A stretch of DNA of 64,000 nt from Ruminococcus flavefaciens (lineage in GTDB: Bacteria; Bacillota; Clostridia; Oscillospirales; Ruminococcaceae): NCBI GenBank assembly GCA_004554385.1, contig SFMO01000189.1, forward strand, positions 89,532 to 153,531. Direction: 5' to 3'. Below the pieces are notes generated by a model. That model had not been told where the DNA came from and searched no databases. It saw nothing but the letters and a program-made list of their open reading frames with translations. Positions 33,695 through 42,093 of this stretch are shown here, piece by piece. The first letter of the stretch is position 1. Each line of letters begins with the position of its first letter. Position numbers and translations under genes: made by a program.

Positions 33695-34183
33695 ATGAAA
33701 AAGGGATTATTAACAATTTCAGCATTTATTTTCGCAGCTGCTGTTACAAGCTGCGGATCGAAGGGGAGTATTTCAGATCTGAAAGGAAATTATGACATAA
33801 CAGGATACGCCTCATGGGGTGGAGACGAATATGAGGATTATAAAGCTTTAAAGGAAAAACTTGAAAATGATCCTGTAAAGATTTCCAAAGACGGCAAGCT
33901 TTACTTCAACGGCAGCGAATATCAGCTCGTTTCAGAAGGCAAAAAAAATAATATGACCCTGTTCAGTATTAAGGGCAGTGGATTTGCCATTGACAAGAGC
34001 AGCCTTATGGGAATTGAAGTCGACAGCGACTATGAAGGACCTGCTTATTTTGGAAAGACGTCTCGCAGCGCAACCATAAACAACAAGGAATACGAATATG
34101 ATGAGTATGTAATCTACCTTTCAGCAAAGGGTGATAAGAACTGCTCAGCATATTATATGTTTGACAAAGAGGACACGGATTAA
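33695..34183 (+). CDS. Putative lipoprotein, function unknown
   Basis: 162 residues. The signal peptide MKKGLLTISAFIFAAAVTSC ends in a lipobox with the modified cysteine at residue 20. The mature part is small, polar and rich in Lys, Asp, Ser and Tyr, with beta-strand-like alternation and no cysteine pairs. AAAGGAG lies before the ATG. Family not recognised; predicted to sit on the outer face of the membrane. Confidence 0.8.
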   Translation: MKKGLLTISAFIFAAAVTSCGSKGSISDLKGNYDITGYASWGGDEYEDYKALKEKLENDPVKISKDGKLYFNGSEYQLVSEGKKNNMTLFSIKGSGFAIDKSSLMGIEVDSDYEGPAYFGKTSRSATINNKEYEYDEYVIYLSAKGDKNCSAYYMFDKEDTD

Positions 34184-34225
34184 TGCCCACACATTTACAA
34201 TTGAATAAAATACGGAGGTAATATT

Positions 34226-34603
34226 ATGATAAAAATACACACAGAAAAGGCTCCTGCGGCAGTAGGACCGTACTCACAGGCTATAGTTTCAAACGGAATG
34301 GTCTACACAAGCGGTCAGATAGCTATTGATCCCGTTACAAACACTGTTACGGGAACTACTATCGAGGAGCAGACAGAGCAGATAATGCGTAATCTGGGAG
34401 CTGTTCTCGCTACGGCAGGCTCGGGCTTTGACAAGGCTGTCAAGACTACCTGCTTCCTTGCGGATATGAACGACTTTGCCGCATTCAATGAGATATACGG
34501 CAGGTACTTCACTTCACTGCCTGCAAGAAGCTGCGTTGCAGTAAAAACTCTTCCTAAGGGTGTTCTCGCCGAGGTAGAGGTCATTGCAGAAAGCTCACTT
34601 TAA
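34226..34603 (+). CDS. ridA: RidA-family reactive intermediate deaminase
   Basis: 125 residues of the YjgF/YER057c/UK114 family. It hydrolyses reactive enamine/imine intermediates such as 2-aminoacrylate. Motifs: GPYSQAIVSNGMVYTSGQ, and the C-terminal PARSCVAVKTLPKGVLAEVE with the substrate-binding arginine. A link to the preceding branched-chain operon is biologically sensible, since RidA protects PLP enzymes and isoleucine synthesis, but a lipoprotein gene and a promoter lie between. Confidence 0.94.
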   Translation: MIKIHTEKAPAAVGPYSQAIVSNGMVYTSGQIAIDPVTNTVTGTTIEEQTEQIMRNLGAVLATAGSGFDKAVKTTCFLADMNDFAAFNEIYGRYFTSLPARSCVAVKTLPKGVLAEVEVIAESSL

Positions 34604-34613
34604 TATACGATTT

Positions 34614-34640
34614 AAGGGCGGTCATCCGCCCTTTTTTGTT
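34614..34640 (+). terminator. Terminator of ridA
   Basis: AAGGGCGG (34614-34621), loop TCAT, CCGCCCTT (34626-34633), then a T run. Confidence 0.9.
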
Positions 34641-34740
34641 TTGTAATGAGTGATTCTGTTCAGGCTTGTGCCGAAGAAACTAAAACCATATACAGGAACG
34701 CGCATTGCAAGTTACTGCAAGCTGAGGACTAACAGCCCGT

Positions 34741-34755
34741 GCGGATAATATCCGT
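34741..34755. repeat. GCGGATAATATCCGC-type palindrome, copy C
   Basis: GCGGATAATATCCGTC, one mismatch from the palindromes at 18529 and 39025. It lies in the ridA-polA gap just before the polA promoter. Confidence 0.55.
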
Positions 34756-34767
34756 CCTATATTAGGG

Positions 34768-34796
34768 TTGAAATTTTGTCCCGTTTGTGTTATAAT
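34768..34796 (+). promoter_or_regulatory. Promoter of polA
   Basis: TTGAAA at 34768-34773, 17-base spacer, TATAAT at 34791-34796. Confidence 0.75.
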
Positions 34797-34850
34797 CAAT
34801 AAAATGGGCAAATTATATATTGGTATATATTTTACTTTAAGGAGACCGCT

Positions 34851-37388
34851 ATGAAACTTCTCGCAATCGACGGAAACAGCATACTTAACCGCGCTTTCTA
34901 CGGCATAAAACTGCTTTCCAATAAAAAAGGACAGTTCACCAATGCCATCTTCGGCTTTATGAATATCTTCCTGCGCAACGTGGACGACGTTAAGCCCGAT
35001 GCTGTGGCTGTGGCTTTTGACCTGCGCTCTCCTACCTTCCGCCACAAGGCTGTGGCGACCTACAAGGCTAATCGAAAGGGCATGCCCCCTGAGCTTGCAG
35101 AGCAGCTTCCCCGTGTAAAGGAGCTCCTTACCCTTATGGGCATAAAGGTGGTGGAGTGTGAGGGCTTCGAGGCTGACGACATACTGGGCACATTATCAAA
35201 GCTCTGCTCCGACAGCGGAAACGAATGCTATGTGCTGACAGGCGACCGCGACAGCCTTCAGCTCATCGACGACAAGGTCACTGTTATCCTTGCCACAAAC
35301 AAGGAGAATATTTACTACACTCCTCAACGTTTTACCGAGGATTACGGATTTGAGCCAATAAAGCTCATCGACCTCAAGGCGCTTATGGGCGACAGCTCCG
35401 ACAACATCAGCGGAGTTGCAGGTATCGGTGAAAAGACTGCCTCCGCTCTTATCAGGGAGTACGGAAGCGTCGAGAATTTATACGCGAATTATGAGGATTC
35501 CACCCTGACAAAGGGCGTTAAAGCCAAGCTTGCCGCAGGTGTGGAAGCCGCGAAGGAAAGTAAATGGCTGGCGACTATCGTCCGCAATGCTCCTATAGAT
35601 ACAGACCTTGACAGCTACAAGCCAACAGCTCCCGACAATGGTGCTGTCGGACGCATGCTCAGCGAGCTGGAAATGTTCAAGCTCCTTGACAAGCTGGGCA
35701 TAAACGCCGCAGAGAGCACAAATTCCGCTCCCGAGGTCAAGGCTGAGGAAGCTCCCGTCATTGACGCAAAGGTAAGCGAACTGACTGCGGAAATTATCGG
35801 CGGTCTCAGCAAATGTGAATATCTTTTCCGCGACGAAAAGCTCTCTGTACGTGACGAAGAAAACGTCTATATCTCTGAAGATGAGGCTGTTATCAAGGCA
35901 TTTTTTGCCTCGGACTGCGAAAAGTCCACCGATGACGGAAAGGCTCACTACCGCTGGGCTATGGCACACGGCGGCGAGCTTAAAAATCTGAAAAACGACG
36001 CCGCTATCTGCGGATACCTGCTGAACACATCTGCTTCGGACTACGCTGTGGATAAACTATGCGCAGAGTACGGAGTTCACTTCTACAGTGAAAACGGCGA
36101 CCTTGCAGAGCTGCTTTCATTGAAGGGGCTTGTGGAGAAGCTCCGCGGCGAGATAGAGTCAGAGGGTATGACGAAGCTCCTTGAAACAGTGGAAATGCCC
36201 CTGACAGAGGTACTCGCATCTATGGAGGATGCAGGCATACTCATCGATAAAAAGGGCGTTGAGGACTTCGGTGTATCTCTCACAGAGATGATAGAGGAAA
36301 CTCAGCAGATGATATACGACGAGGCAGGTCATGAGTTCAATATCTCCTCGCCTAAACAGCTGGGCACGGTCCTTTTCGAGGAAATGGGACTGCCTGCAAA
36401 GAAGAAAACGAAGAGCGGCTATTCCACCAACGCAGAGGTCCTTGAGGAGCTGAGAAGCTACGCTCCCATCGTTGACAACGTGCTGAAATACCGCCAGTAC
36501 ACAAAGCTCAATTCCACCTACGTCGTGGGACTTCTTGACAAGATAGCTCCCGACGGACGTATCCATACATGGTTCAGACAGACTGAGACAAGAACAGGAC
36601 GTATCAGCTCAACAGAGCCGAATATGCAGAATATCCCCGTCCGTACAGAGCTTGGCGCACAGATGAGAAAGTTCTTCACCGCCGATGAGGGAAAAACTCT
36701 TATCGACGCCGACTACAGCCAGATAGAGCTGAGAGTCATGGCTCACCTCTGCGGCGACGAAAATATGACTGAGGCTTTCACCTCAGGGGAGGATATACAC
36801 ACCTCCACTGCGGCTCAGGTATTCGATATGCCGCTGTTCATGGTAACTCCCGAGATGAGAAGCGCCGCAAAGGCTGTAAACTTCGGTATCATCTACGGTA
36901 TCGGAGCATTCTCCCTTGCCAAGGATATAGGCACTTCTGTTGCCAAGGCAAAGAAGTACATTGCTGACTACCTTGCAAAGTACCCAAAGGTAAACGAATT
37001 CATGGAGACCACAGTGGATAATGCCATAAAAGATGGCTATGTCACCACAATGTTCGGCAGAAAGCGCCGTATCCCCGAGCTCTCCTCGTCAAACAAAATG
37101 TTACAGGCAGCAGGCAAGCGCATAGCCATGAATACTCCCGTGCAGGGCACAGCCGCTGACCTGATAAAGATAGCAATGATAAACGTCTATAACCGCCTGA
37201 AAGCAGAAAAGCTCAATGCAAGGCTCATATTGCAGGTACACGATGAGCTTATCATCGAGTCGGATACCGAATGTGCGGAGAAGTGCGCAGAGCTTCTCAA
37301 AGAGGAAATGCAGGGCGTTTACGATATGAGAGTGCCCCTTGCAGTTGATGTCCACACAGGACACTCGTGGTACGATGCAAAGGGCTGA
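34851..37388 (+). CDS. polA: DNA polymerase I
   Basis: 845 residues: 5'-3' exonuclease (about 1-290; YKANRKGMPPEL, GFEADDILGT, MGDSSDNISGVAGIGEKTA), a middle 3'-5' exonuclease-like domain that appears shortened and without clear catalytic acidic motifs, and the polymerase domain (about 430-845). Polymerase motif A is DADYSQIELRVMAHL, motif B RSAAKAVNFGIIYG and motif C VHDELIIES. It fills gaps and removes RNA primers. The length between E. coli (928) and Taq (832) also points to a reduced proofreading domain. Confidence 0.96.
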   Translation: MKLLAIDGNSILNRAFYGIKLLSNKKGQFTNAIFGFMNIFLRNVDDVKPDAVAVAFDLRSPTFRHKAVATYKANRKGMPPELAEQLPRVKELLTLMGIKVVECEGFEADDILGTLSKLCSDSGNECYVLTGDRDSLQLIDDKVTVILATNKENIYYTPQRFTEDYGFEPIKLIDLKALMGDSSDNISGVAGIGEKTASALIREYGSVENLYANYEDSTLTKGVKAKLAAGVEAAKESKWLATIVRNAPIDTDLDSYKPTAPDNGAVGRMLSELEMFKLLDKLGINAAESTNSAPEVKAEEAPVIDAKVSELTAEIIGGLSKCEYLFRDEKLSVRDEENVYISEDEAVIKAFFASDCEKSTDDGKAHYRWAMAHGGELKNLKNDAAICGYLLNTSASDYAVDKLCAEYGVHFYSENGDLAELLSLKGLVEKLRGEIESEGMTKLLETVEMPLTEVLASMEDAGILIDKKGVEDFGVSLTEMIEETQQMIYDEAGHEFNISSPKQLGTVLFEEMGLPAKKKTKSGYSTNAEVLEELRSYAPIVDNVLKYRQYTKLNSTYVVGLLDKIAPDGRIHTWFRQTETRTGRISSTEPNMQNIPVRTELGAQMRKFFTADEGKTLIDADYSQIELRVMAHLCGDENMTEAFTSGEDIHTSTAAQVFDMPLFMVTPEMRSAAKAVNFGIIYGIGAFSLAKDIGTSVAKAKKYIADYLAKYPKVNEFMETTVDNAIKDGYVTTMFGRKRRIPELSSSNKMLQAAGKRIAMNTPVQGTAADLIKIAMINVYNRLKAEKLNARLILQVHDELIIESDTECAEKCAELLKEEMQGVYDMRVPLAVDVHTGHSWYDAKG

Positions 37389-37434
37389 GCAGCGTGACGC
37401 TGCACCCTTGCCACGTTGCCGCTTGTTTCACGCG
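37389..37434. repeat. Dispersed repeat, GCAGCGTGACGCTG type, copy 2
   Basis: Starts one base after the polA stop: GCAGCGTGACGCTGC, then ACCCTTGCCAC, then TTTCACGCGCTC. It matches the order seen after purB at 17765. Downstream, TGTAGGGACGGCC near 37481 resembles an arm of the nested repeat elements. Confidence 0.6.
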
Positions 37435-37531
37435 CTCACTTTTATAAAAACCGTTACTTGCACATCGCTTACGGTTTATTTGTAGGGACGGCCACAGGTC
37501 GTCCGCAAATCAAGCGTAAAAAGGAAGAAAA

Positions 37532-37990
37532 ATGAATATTTCTCAATTCTCAATTCTCGATTTTCAATTCAACTACGATGAGCTGTCTGCACTTGACAAG
37601 CTCTGCGTAGGCAAGGACGGCTGGTCAGCGGCGGCTTTCCGTGAGGAAGACGGGCGTCCCGAGAGCATTATCCTTGCCGCATACGACGGCGATACCATCG
37701 CAGGCATGATAGCAGGCTTCACAGCCGCGGATACGGGCGAGATACTCACCGTGGCGACTGCTCCGCAGTATCGCAGACAAGGTGTGGCAAGAATGCTGAT
37801 GGAGTCTTTTTTAACAGCTGTTCCCGAAGATGTGGAAAACATCGCCCTTGAGGTAAGGCAGTCCAATACTGCCGCCATAGGGCTTTATAAAAGCTTCGGC
37901 TTTGAAAAGACAGGGGTGCGGAAAAGGTTCTACACTGACCCTGCTGAGGACGCAGACGTCATGGTCTGCCGACTGAAAGACAATAAATAA
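37532..37990 (+). CDS. rimI: Ribosomal-protein-alanine N-acetyltransferase RimI
   Basis: 152-residue GNAT enzyme. The acetyl-CoA loop is YRRQGVARMLM and the catalytic/tail region NTAAIGLYKSFGFEKTGVRKR followed by YTDPAEDADVM. It acetylates the N-terminus of S18 and, in many bacteria, is encoded next to tsaD as here. The first residues MNISQFSILDFQF are encoded by a TTCTCAATTCTCAATTC-type repeat (37540-37571), so the start codon region appears to come from repeat DNA. Confidence 0.92.
   Translation: MNISQFSILDFQFNYDELSALDKLCVGKDGWSAAAFREEDGRPESIILAAYDGDTIAGMIAGFTAADTGEILTVATAPQYRRQGVARMLMESFLTAVPEDVENIALEVRQSNTAAIGLYKSFGFEKTGVRKRFYTDPAEDADVMVCRLKDNK
37540..37571. repeat. CAATTCT repeat tract forming the rimI N-terminus
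   Basis: Four consecutive variants of TTCTCAATTC, the same unit (in reverse orientation) as the inverted repeat at 32393-32461. It is in frame with rimI and encodes its residues 4-13 or so. Confidence 0.7.
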
Positions 37991-38006
37991 CGAAAGAAGA
38001 TATAGT

Positions 38007-39017
38007 ATGCTTATACTCGGAATAGAAAGCTCCTGCGACGAGACTGCCGCAAGCGTGGTGCGCGACCGGCGTGAGATACTCTCGTCTGTCATATCCACCC
38101 AGGTAGAGGAGCACAGAAAATACGGCGGAGTCGTTCCCGAAATAGCCTCAAGACGCCACTGTGAGAATATCCTCGGGGTGGTAAGTCAGGCTCTTGACGA
38201 GGCTCAGGTAAAGCTCTCAGACCTTGACGGTATCGCTGTTACATACGCTCCAGGACTTATAGGAGCTCTTCTTGTGGGAGTGAGCTTTGCAAAGGCTCTT
38301 GCAATGTCCTCGGGGAAACCACTCATACCTGTACACCACATTGCAGGTCACATCGCAACAAACTATCTCACATTCCCCGAACTTGAACCGCCTTATCTCT
38401 GCCTTGTGGCAAGCGGCGGTCACAGCCATATAATCGAGGTGCTGAGCTATACAAAGTTCCGCGTGGTGGGAAGAACTCACGACGACGCGGCAGGCGAGTG
38501 CTTTGACAAGTGCGCAAGAGCTATGGGATTCCCATATCCCGGCGGAGTACATATTGACAACGCCGCTAAAACAGGCGACAGGAATGCATTTAAACTCCCC
38601 CACCCTGCCGTTGCAGGAAGCGAATTCGACTTCAGCTTTTCGGGACTGAAGACCAACGTGATAAACCTGCTCCACAACGCCGAGCAGAAGGGCACAGAGA
38701 TAAACCGCAACGACCTTGCGGCAAGTCTGCAATCAACTATCGCAGAGATACTCACGGACAAGACTATCCGTGCCGCAGAAGCCCTCGGCTACAAAAAGGT
38801 AGCACTTGCAGGCGGAGTTTCCGCCAACACAGGAGTTCGTGAGACTTTATCAGAGGCTTGCAGAAAGCACGGCTATGAGTTCTATATGCCCGAAAAGAAG
38901 CTCTGCGGCGACAACGGCGCTATGATAGCCTGTCAGGGAAGCTACAATCTCCTTGCAGGCATAACCGCTGATGAGAGCCTCAATGCTATAGCGACATTAT
39001 CAATGGAGGACATCTGA
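38007..39017 (+). CDS. tsaD: tRNA threonylcarbamoyladenosine synthase catalytic subunit TsaD
   Basis: 336 residues of the Kae1/TsaD family. It makes t6A37 in ANN-decoding tRNAs together with TsaB, TsaE and TsaC. Motifs: GIESSCDETAAS, VVPEIASRRH, the metal-binding HHIAGHIATN, VASGGHSHI, and LAGGVSANTGVRE. A weak ribosome site (AAAGAAG) precedes ATG 38007, 16 bases after rimI. tsaB and tsaE are not adjacent in the window. Confidence 0.96.
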   Translation: MLILGIESSCDETAASVVRDRREILSSVISTQVEEHRKYGGVVPEIASRRHCENILGVVSQALDEAQVKLSDLDGIAVTYAPGLIGALLVGVSFAKALAMSSGKPLIPVHHIAGHIATNYLTFPELEPPYLCLVASGGHSHIIEVLSYTKFRVVGRTHDDAAGECFDKCARAMGFPYPGGVHIDNAAKTGDRNAFKLPHPAVAGSEFDFSFSGLKTNVINLLHNAEQKGTEINRNDLAASLQSTIAEILTDKTIRAAEALGYKKVALAGGVSANTGVRETLSEACRKHGYEFYMPEKKLCGDNGAMIACQGSYNLLAGITADESLNAIATLSMEDI

Positions 39018-39024
39018 CGCAGGA

Positions 39025-39115
39025 GCGGATAATATCCGCCCGACCGCATAAATATCATTCGTTCCCAAACGCGGCGGCGTGAAATCGCCCCCCCTACAAG
39101 CTAAAACGAAAGGAA
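39025..39115. repeat. Repeat debris with GCGGATAATATCCGC palindrome, copy D
   Basis: The gap between tsaD and nadA starts with GCGGATAATATCCGC (39025-39039) and later contains CCCCCTACAAGCTA, the right part of the nested element at 30042. It looks like a decayed or partial repeat. Confidence 0.55.
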
Positions 39116-39121
39116 AATATT

Positions 39122-40054
39122 ATGACTGTTCGTGAATTACAGGATAAGATAATAAAGCTCAAAAATGAGACCAATACTGCTATCCTCGCACACTGCTATC
39201 AGGCGCGTGAGATATGCGAGATAGCCGACCTCGTCGGCGACAGCTACAAGCTCAGCGTTGACGCAAAGAGCGTATCACAGGAGAATATCCTCTTCTGCGG
39301 AGTTCACTTCATGGCTGAGACAGCAAAAATGCTCTCACCGCAGAAGCACGTTTATCTCTCCAACAAGCATGCCGGCTGCCCTATGGCTGAGCAGATGGAC
39401 AAGGAGCTTATAAGCGCCATTCGTGCAAAGGAGCCTGACCGCACCGTTGTTGCATACGTGAATACCACAGCTGCTCTCAAGACTGTCTGCGACGTATGCG
39501 TTACATCTTCAAGCGCTCTACGTATCGTCAGGGCTCTCGACAACGACAAGATACTCTTTATCCCAGACTGCAACTTAGGCGACTACATAAAGAGACAGTG
39601 CCCCGACAAGGATATAAAGCTTCTGAACGGCGGCTGCCCCACACATGCAAGGATAACCGTCAAGGAAGTCCTCGCCGCCAAGGAGGAGCACCCCGACGCT
39701 CTCTTCCTTGTTCACCCCGAGTGTACCCCAAAAGTCGTGGAGCTTGCCGATTACGTCGGCTCTACAACAGGTATCATGGATTATGCAAAGAAGTCCGACA
39801 AGACTGAATTCATCATCGGTACCGAGAATTCCATCGTGGAGCATTTGCAGTATGACTGTCCTGACAAGAAATTCTATCCCGTGAGCCGTGACCTTGTCTG
39901 TCATAATATGAAGCTGACAACTCTGCCCGACATTTACAATACTCTCCTTGCTATAAGCGGCAAGGGCGGCGAAGCCTTTGAGATACTCATGGACGACGAG
40001 CTCATTGCACAGGCAAGAAAATGCATTGACGAAATGATAAGGCTGGGCGGCTGA
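39122..40054 (+). CDS. nadA: Quinolinate synthase
   Basis: 310 residues. A 4Fe-4S enzyme that condenses iminoaspartate with dihydroxyacetone phosphate for NAD synthesis. It has AHCYQAREICEIADLVGDS, FCGVHFMAETAKML and the three cysteines expected for the cluster (VCDVCVTSSSA, HPECTP, and the C-terminal region with YDCPDK). GAAAGGA precedes the ATG. nadB and nadC are absent nearby; the next gene, hydE, starts 2 bases later, so this is a two-gene Fe-S enzyme unit. Confidence 0.94.
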   Translation: MTVRELQDKIIKLKNETNTAILAHCYQAREICEIADLVGDSYKLSVDAKSVSQENILFCGVHFMAETAKMLSPQKHVYLSNKHAGCPMAEQMDKELISAIRAKEPDRTVVAYVNTTAALKTVCDVCVTSSSALRIVRALDNDKILFIPDCNLGDYIKRQCPDKDIKLLNGGCPTHARITVKEVLAAKEEHPDALFLVHPECTPKVVELADYVGSTTGIMDYAKKSDKTEFIIGTENSIVEHLQYDCPDKKFYPVSRDLVCHNMKLTTLPDIYNTLLAISGKGGEAFEILMDDELIAQARKCIDEMIRLGG

Positions 40055-40055
40055 T

Positions 40056-41093
40056 ATGTTAGAATTAGTCGAAAAGCTTTACTCAACAGGCGACCTCAGC
40101 GACGGAGAGCTTGCCGCTCTTATCGAAACAGATGATAAAGAAGCAACAGAGCTTCTGAAAGAATATGCCGACAAAACAAGGCAGAAAAGCTACGGAAAAA
40201 AGGTCTTTCTGCGCGGACTTATCGAGGTTTCGAGCTATTGCAAAAACAACTGCCTTTACTGCGGTATCCGCCGCGGAAATACCGAGGCTGACCGCTACCG
40301 TCTTTCCCGTGAGGACATACTGAAATGCTGTGAAAACGGCTATGAGCTGGGCTTCCGCACATTCGTTATGCAGGGCGGTGAGGACGCATTCTTCACCGAT
40401 GAATTCCTCTGTCCCCTCATCTCCGAAATAAAGGCGAAGTACCCCGACTGTGCGGTAACGCTGTCTCTCGGAGAGCGCTCCTATGAGAGCTACAAGCGGC
40501 TGAAAGAGGCTGGTGCAGACCGTTATCTGCTCCGCCACGAAGCGGCTGCTCAGGAGCTTTACTCAAAGCTCCACCCCGAGGAGATGAGCCTGCAAAACCG
40601 CAAGGACTGCCTTTTTGCTCTCAGAGAGCTGGGCTATCAGGTAGGCGCTGGCTTTATGGTAGGAGCACCCTGTCAGACCACAGAGCATATCATAGCCGAC
40701 CTGCGCTTTTTACAGGAGCTTCAGCCGCAAATGATAGGCATAGGTCCATTTGTGCCGCACCACAAAACTCCGTTTGCCGACGAAAAAGGCGGCACTCTTG
40801 AGCTTACACTGAGACTTCTCGGCATACTCAGACTTATGTTCCCGAAGGTGCTCCTGCCTGCAACAACCGCTCTCGGCACTATAGCTCCCAACGGCAGAGA
40901 GCTTGGCTTACAGACAGGCTGTAACGTGGTAATGCCAAATCTGTCACCTGTCATGGTGCGTAAGAAGTACGACCTCTATGACAACAAGATATGCACAGGC
41001 GAGGAAGCCGCAGAGTGCAGGGGCTGTCTTGAGAGAAGAATAGAGTCCGCAGGCTATGAGATAGCACAGGAGCGCGGAGACTGCATAAAATAA
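40056..41093 (+). CDS. hydE: [FeFe] hydrogenase maturase HydE
   Basis: 345-residue radical SAM enzyme. The cluster motif C-x3-C-x2-C is at Cys62, Cys66 and Cys69 (YCKNNCLYCGIR). Other marks are FVMQGGEDAFF and YLLRHEAAAQELYSKLHP. HydE acts in assembly of the H-cluster diiron unit of [FeFe] hydrogenases along with HydF and HydG, which are not in this window. It indicates hydrogen metabolism. The ATG overlaps almost directly with the nadA stop. Confidence 0.93.
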   Translation: MLELVEKLYSTGDLSDGELAALIETDDKEATELLKEYADKTRQKSYGKKVFLRGLIEVSSYCKNNCLYCGIRRGNTEADRYRLSREDILKCCENGYELGFRTFVMQGGEDAFFTDEFLCPLISEIKAKYPDCAVTLSLGERSYESYKRLKEAGADRYLLRHEAAAQELYSKLHPEEMSLQNRKDCLFALRELGYQVGAGFMVGAPCQTTEHIIADLRFLQELQPQMIGIGPFVPHHKTPFADEKGGTLELTLRLLGILRLMFPKVLLPATTALGTIAPNGRELGLQTGCNVVMPNLSPVMVRKKYDLYDNKICTGEEAAECRGCLERRIESAGYEIAQERGDCIK

Positions 41094-41113
41094 ACCACTA
41101 TAAGGAGAATAAT

Positions 41114-42058
41114 ATGCGAGTACGTTTTCATCTTCCCGACTTTTCGGGAAATTTCAAGCTTAATCTGCTGTTTGCAGAGCTTCTGGAACACCGTCCAGAC
41201 TTCTTCCGCGAAGGCGTTGAGATAGCTTCATTCTACGGCGTTTTTCCGCCGTCTGTCTGGAACGGCGGCAGAACTCAGGGCGGCGTATGTGACAAGAACT
41301 TTGTAAAAGGCGTTATCAAGACATTCAACGAAAAAAGTATCCCTCTAAGATTCACATTTACCAATCCTGCTCTCGAAAAAAAGCACCTCAGCGACCAGTT
41401 CTGCAACATGGTGCTGAATCTTGCAAACAACGGGCTCAACGAGGCTATCGTCATGTCGCCTGTACTTGAAGACTATATACGCAGGAATTTTCCTAAATAC
41501 AAGCTCACAAGCTCAACCTGCAAGCGCCTCAATACCATTGAAGGGCTTCTTGAAGAGCTGAAAAAAGACTATCATATAGTTGTAATGGACTATGACCTCA
41601 ACAACAGGTTCGAGCTTCTTGAACAGATACCTATGGAGGACAGACCGCGTATCGAGTTCCTGTCGAATGCCTGCTGTGAGCCGAACTGTCCCCGCCGTTC
41701 TGCACATTACCACTCTATCGGCGTTCAGCAGATAGCCTACAACGAGCATATAAAGAAGTACCCTAATCTCCCCTTTGACGCTTCAAAGTACGACCCCGAG
41801 CACTTCCGTGACTGCCCTTACTCACAGAGAGGTCTCTTCGAGATAAGAGGTCTCAGGACACATATCTCTCCCGATGACATCTGGGAAAAGTACGTGCCTA
41901 TGGGCTTTGAACAGTTCAAGATAGAGGGACGCACTGCAAGCCCCCTCAACGTCCTCGAAACATATATGTATTACATGGCTAAGCCCGAATGCCGCGATGA
42001 AGCGCGTTTCACGCTCCTCAAGGCTATGGAGAATTCGGGTGCGCTTTCATTCAAATAA
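41114..42058 (+). CDS. U32-peptidase-like, Cys-rich protein, function unknown
   Basis: 314 residues, no signal peptide. The pattern of strands and helices (ASFYGVFPPSVWNGGR, PLRFTFTNPALEKK, NNGLNEAIVMSPVLEDYI, KLTSSTCKRLN) resembles the TIM barrel of U32 peptidases and the UbiU/UbiV proteins. Cysteines in STCKR, NACCEPNCPRR and RDCPYSQRG are placed to hold an Fe-S cluster, as in that family. Enzymatic role is unknown. It follows hydE by 20 bases (AAGGAGAA before the ATG) and may be part of the same transcript. Confidence 0.6.
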   Translation: MRVRFHLPDFSGNFKLNLLFAELLEHRPDFFREGVEIASFYGVFPPSVWNGGRTQGGVCDKNFVKGVIKTFNEKSIPLRFTFTNPALEKKHLSDQFCNMVLNLANNGLNEAIVMSPVLEDYIRRNFPKYKLTSSTCKRLNTIEGLLEELKKDYHIVVMDYDLNNRFELLEQIPMEDRPRIEFLSNACCEPNCPRRSAHYHSIGVQQIAYNEHIKKYPNLPFDASKYDPEHFRDCPYSQRGLFEIRGLRTHISPDDIWEKYVPMGFEQFKIEGRTASPLNVLETYMYYMAKPECRDEARFTLLKAMENSGALSFK

Positions 42059-42093
42059 AAGCTATAACGATCAACGAACAGAGGTGAAGTTCC

